Shown here: positions 63,225 to 64,000 of the stretch, piece by piece
How the letters are laid out: each line of letters begins with the position of its first letter
Position numbering within the stretch: position 1 is the stretch's first letter
Assembly (NCBI RefSeq): GCF_002837185.1
Contig: NZ_KZ478003.1
Location: forward strand, 1 to 64,000
Direction: 5' to 3'
Source: Pseudomonas fluorescens
GTDB lineage: Bacteria; Pseudomonadota; Gammaproteobacteria; Pseudomonadales; Pseudomonadaceae
DNA: 64,000 bases
Program-made: the position numbers and the translations under genes
The notes under the pieces: model-generated
The model's input: the letters and a program-made list of their open reading frames with translations, nothing else
Told to the model about the DNA's origin: nothing
The model's database searches: none

Positions 63225-64000
63225 ATGGCGCAAACGCTGTTCAAACTATTCCTGACCCAGCGCTTGGCGGCCCTGGCCAGTATCGAGTCGTTGCGTGCGA
63301 TTCGGGAGGGCTTGTTGTGGATCCTGCCCTGCCTGCTGGTCTCCGCCGGTTTCCTTATCCTGTCCGAGTGCGCCAGGATGCTCGGGTTCAGCCCTCAGAC
63401 CGTCAGCTTCCTGGCGGGTCTGCATGACCGCATCAGCTCGGTCATCCCGCTGCTCGTCGCAGCCTCCATCGGTTATATGTTAGCCATTCAGCACCGCTTG
63501 CCACAGCTGCCGATCGCTTTTTTGTGCCTGACCCATGTGGTGGTGGCCACGTTTCTCTTGCGTGACTACCCTCGGGCTTCAGCCACCTTTCTGCTGTTCA
63601 TTGCCATCGCTTCGCCGCTGATCAATGTGCCTGCCGTTGCCTGGCTGCACCGTTTTCGTTGGACACGCCTGGTCCATGAAGACCTGATCGGACACAACCT
63701 CAAAGGCACGATCAACATGGTGTTGCCCGGCGTGATCAGCGCGTTGGCACTGGTGGTGGTGCTGTCGTTGCTGCTGCAGATCCCCTACGTGGCGCAGCTG
63801 CAGGGGCCGCAGGTGCTCAATGCGTTACAGGCGCCCTACGGCAGCGGGTTGTTCGTGACCTTGATGAACTCGCTGTTGTGGTTTTTTGGCATTCACGGCG
63901 TGTACGCCCTGCAGCCGCTGTTCGATGTGCTGGATCAGGCCGTGACGCTCAACGGTGCGGCGCTGGCTGCGGGCGAGCCGGTCCGCTACCTGCTCAACAG
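63225..64000 (+). CDS. PTS EIIC-like membrane protein, 3' end outside window
   Basis: An open frame from ATG 63225 (AGAGGG seven bases upstream) to the window edge, 258 codons with no stop. The product is highly hydrophobic, with about six membrane segments so far, and carries the EIIC-type block WFFGIHGVYALQPLF near residue 222. In sugar PTS porters this domain binds and translocates the sugar. No EIIA/EIIB genes are near. Some Pseudomonas proteins join such a domain to a cyclic-di-GMP (EAL) domain; whether that is the case here cannot be seen. Confidence 0.8.
   Translation, partial: MAQTLFKLFLTQRLAALASIESLRAIREGLLWILPCLLVSAGFLILSECARMLGFSPQTVSFLAGLHDRISSVIPLLVAASIGYMLAIQHRLPQLPIAFLCLTHVVVATFLLRDYPRASATFLLFIAIASPLINVPAVAWLHRFRWTRLVHEDLIGHNLKGTINMVLPGVISALALVVVLSLLLQIPYVAQLQGPQVLNALQAPYGSGLFVTLMNSLLWFFGIHGVYALQPLFDVLDQAVTLNGAALAAGEPVRYLLN

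Noticed and set aside
63017-63427. 136-codon frame overlapping the EIIC-like gene start
   Set aside because: Different phase from the hydrophobic EIIC frame, Arg/Ala/Gly-rich and without motif in the overlapping part.

Overview
The window looks like the chromosome of a fluorescent Pseudomonas of the P. fluorescens group. Coding sequence is GC-rich. REPIN repeats of the two families best known from P. fluorescens SBW25 (cores GTGGGAGGGGGCTTGCCCCC and GTAGGAGCGAGCTTGCTCGC) sit between genes, and the gene sets match Pseudomonas (an NRPS, an HSI-2-type type VI secretion system, a PA2005-like 3-hydroxybutyrate locus). No tRNA, rRNA, CRISPR array, phage or insertion sequence was seen.

Layout. (1) 1-6.1 kb: 3' part of a nonribosomal peptide synthetase, ending ...A-T-E / C-A-T-TE. 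(2) 6.1-15.3 kb: a tetritol (erythritol/threitol) catabolic locus. A leftward operon encodes a ribose-type ABC importer, two polyol dehydrogenases and a split DhaK/DhaL kinase. The divergent arm holds an RpiB-type isomerase and a SorC/EryD-type regulator. Together they give a closed route from erythritol or D-threitol to erythrose-4-phosphate. (3) 15.7-18.0 kb: TerC/CBS membrane protein, thioredoxin-like protein, small secreted protein. (4) 18.0-24.8 kb: a polar-amino-acid ABC importer behind a sigma54-type promoter, then RidA, an IclR regulator, a D-serine-dehydratase-like PLP enzyme and a KDG-kinase-like PfkB kinase. I infer deamination of a beta-hydroxy D-amino acid, possibly D-glucosaminate to KDG to KDPG. 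(5) 24.9-27.8 kb: parvulin and hybrid histidine kinase. (6) 27.9-33.9 kb: 3-hydroxybutyrate utilisation (GntP permease, dehydrogenase, acetoacetyl-CoA synthetase, sigma54 activator) with a sigma54 promoter and two matching dyads. (7) 34.0-39.5 kb: yejABEF peptide importer. (8) 39.6-41.5 kb: second parvulin, DUF1543 protein, aldo/keto reductase. (9) 41.5-62.3 kb: an HSI-2-type T6SS. hcp is divergent from a 16-gene operon (tssABCEFGH, sigma54 activator, 43-aa lipoprotein, Fha, tssJKLM, PP2C phosphatase, Ser/Thr kinase). Two facing sigma54-type promoters flank four TGCGCA hexamers. (10) 62.3-64 kb: two small proteins and the start of a PTS-EIIC-like membrane protein cut by the window end.

The most notable signals are regulatory: four sigma54-type promoters in three unrelated loci, paired-site architectures next to two of them, and REPINs placed at functional boundaries, including one that supplies the yejF stop codon and a duplicated unit bracketing the sugar kinase. 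All REPINs lie between 7.8 and 34 kb; none was seen in the NRPS, yejABE or T6SS regions.
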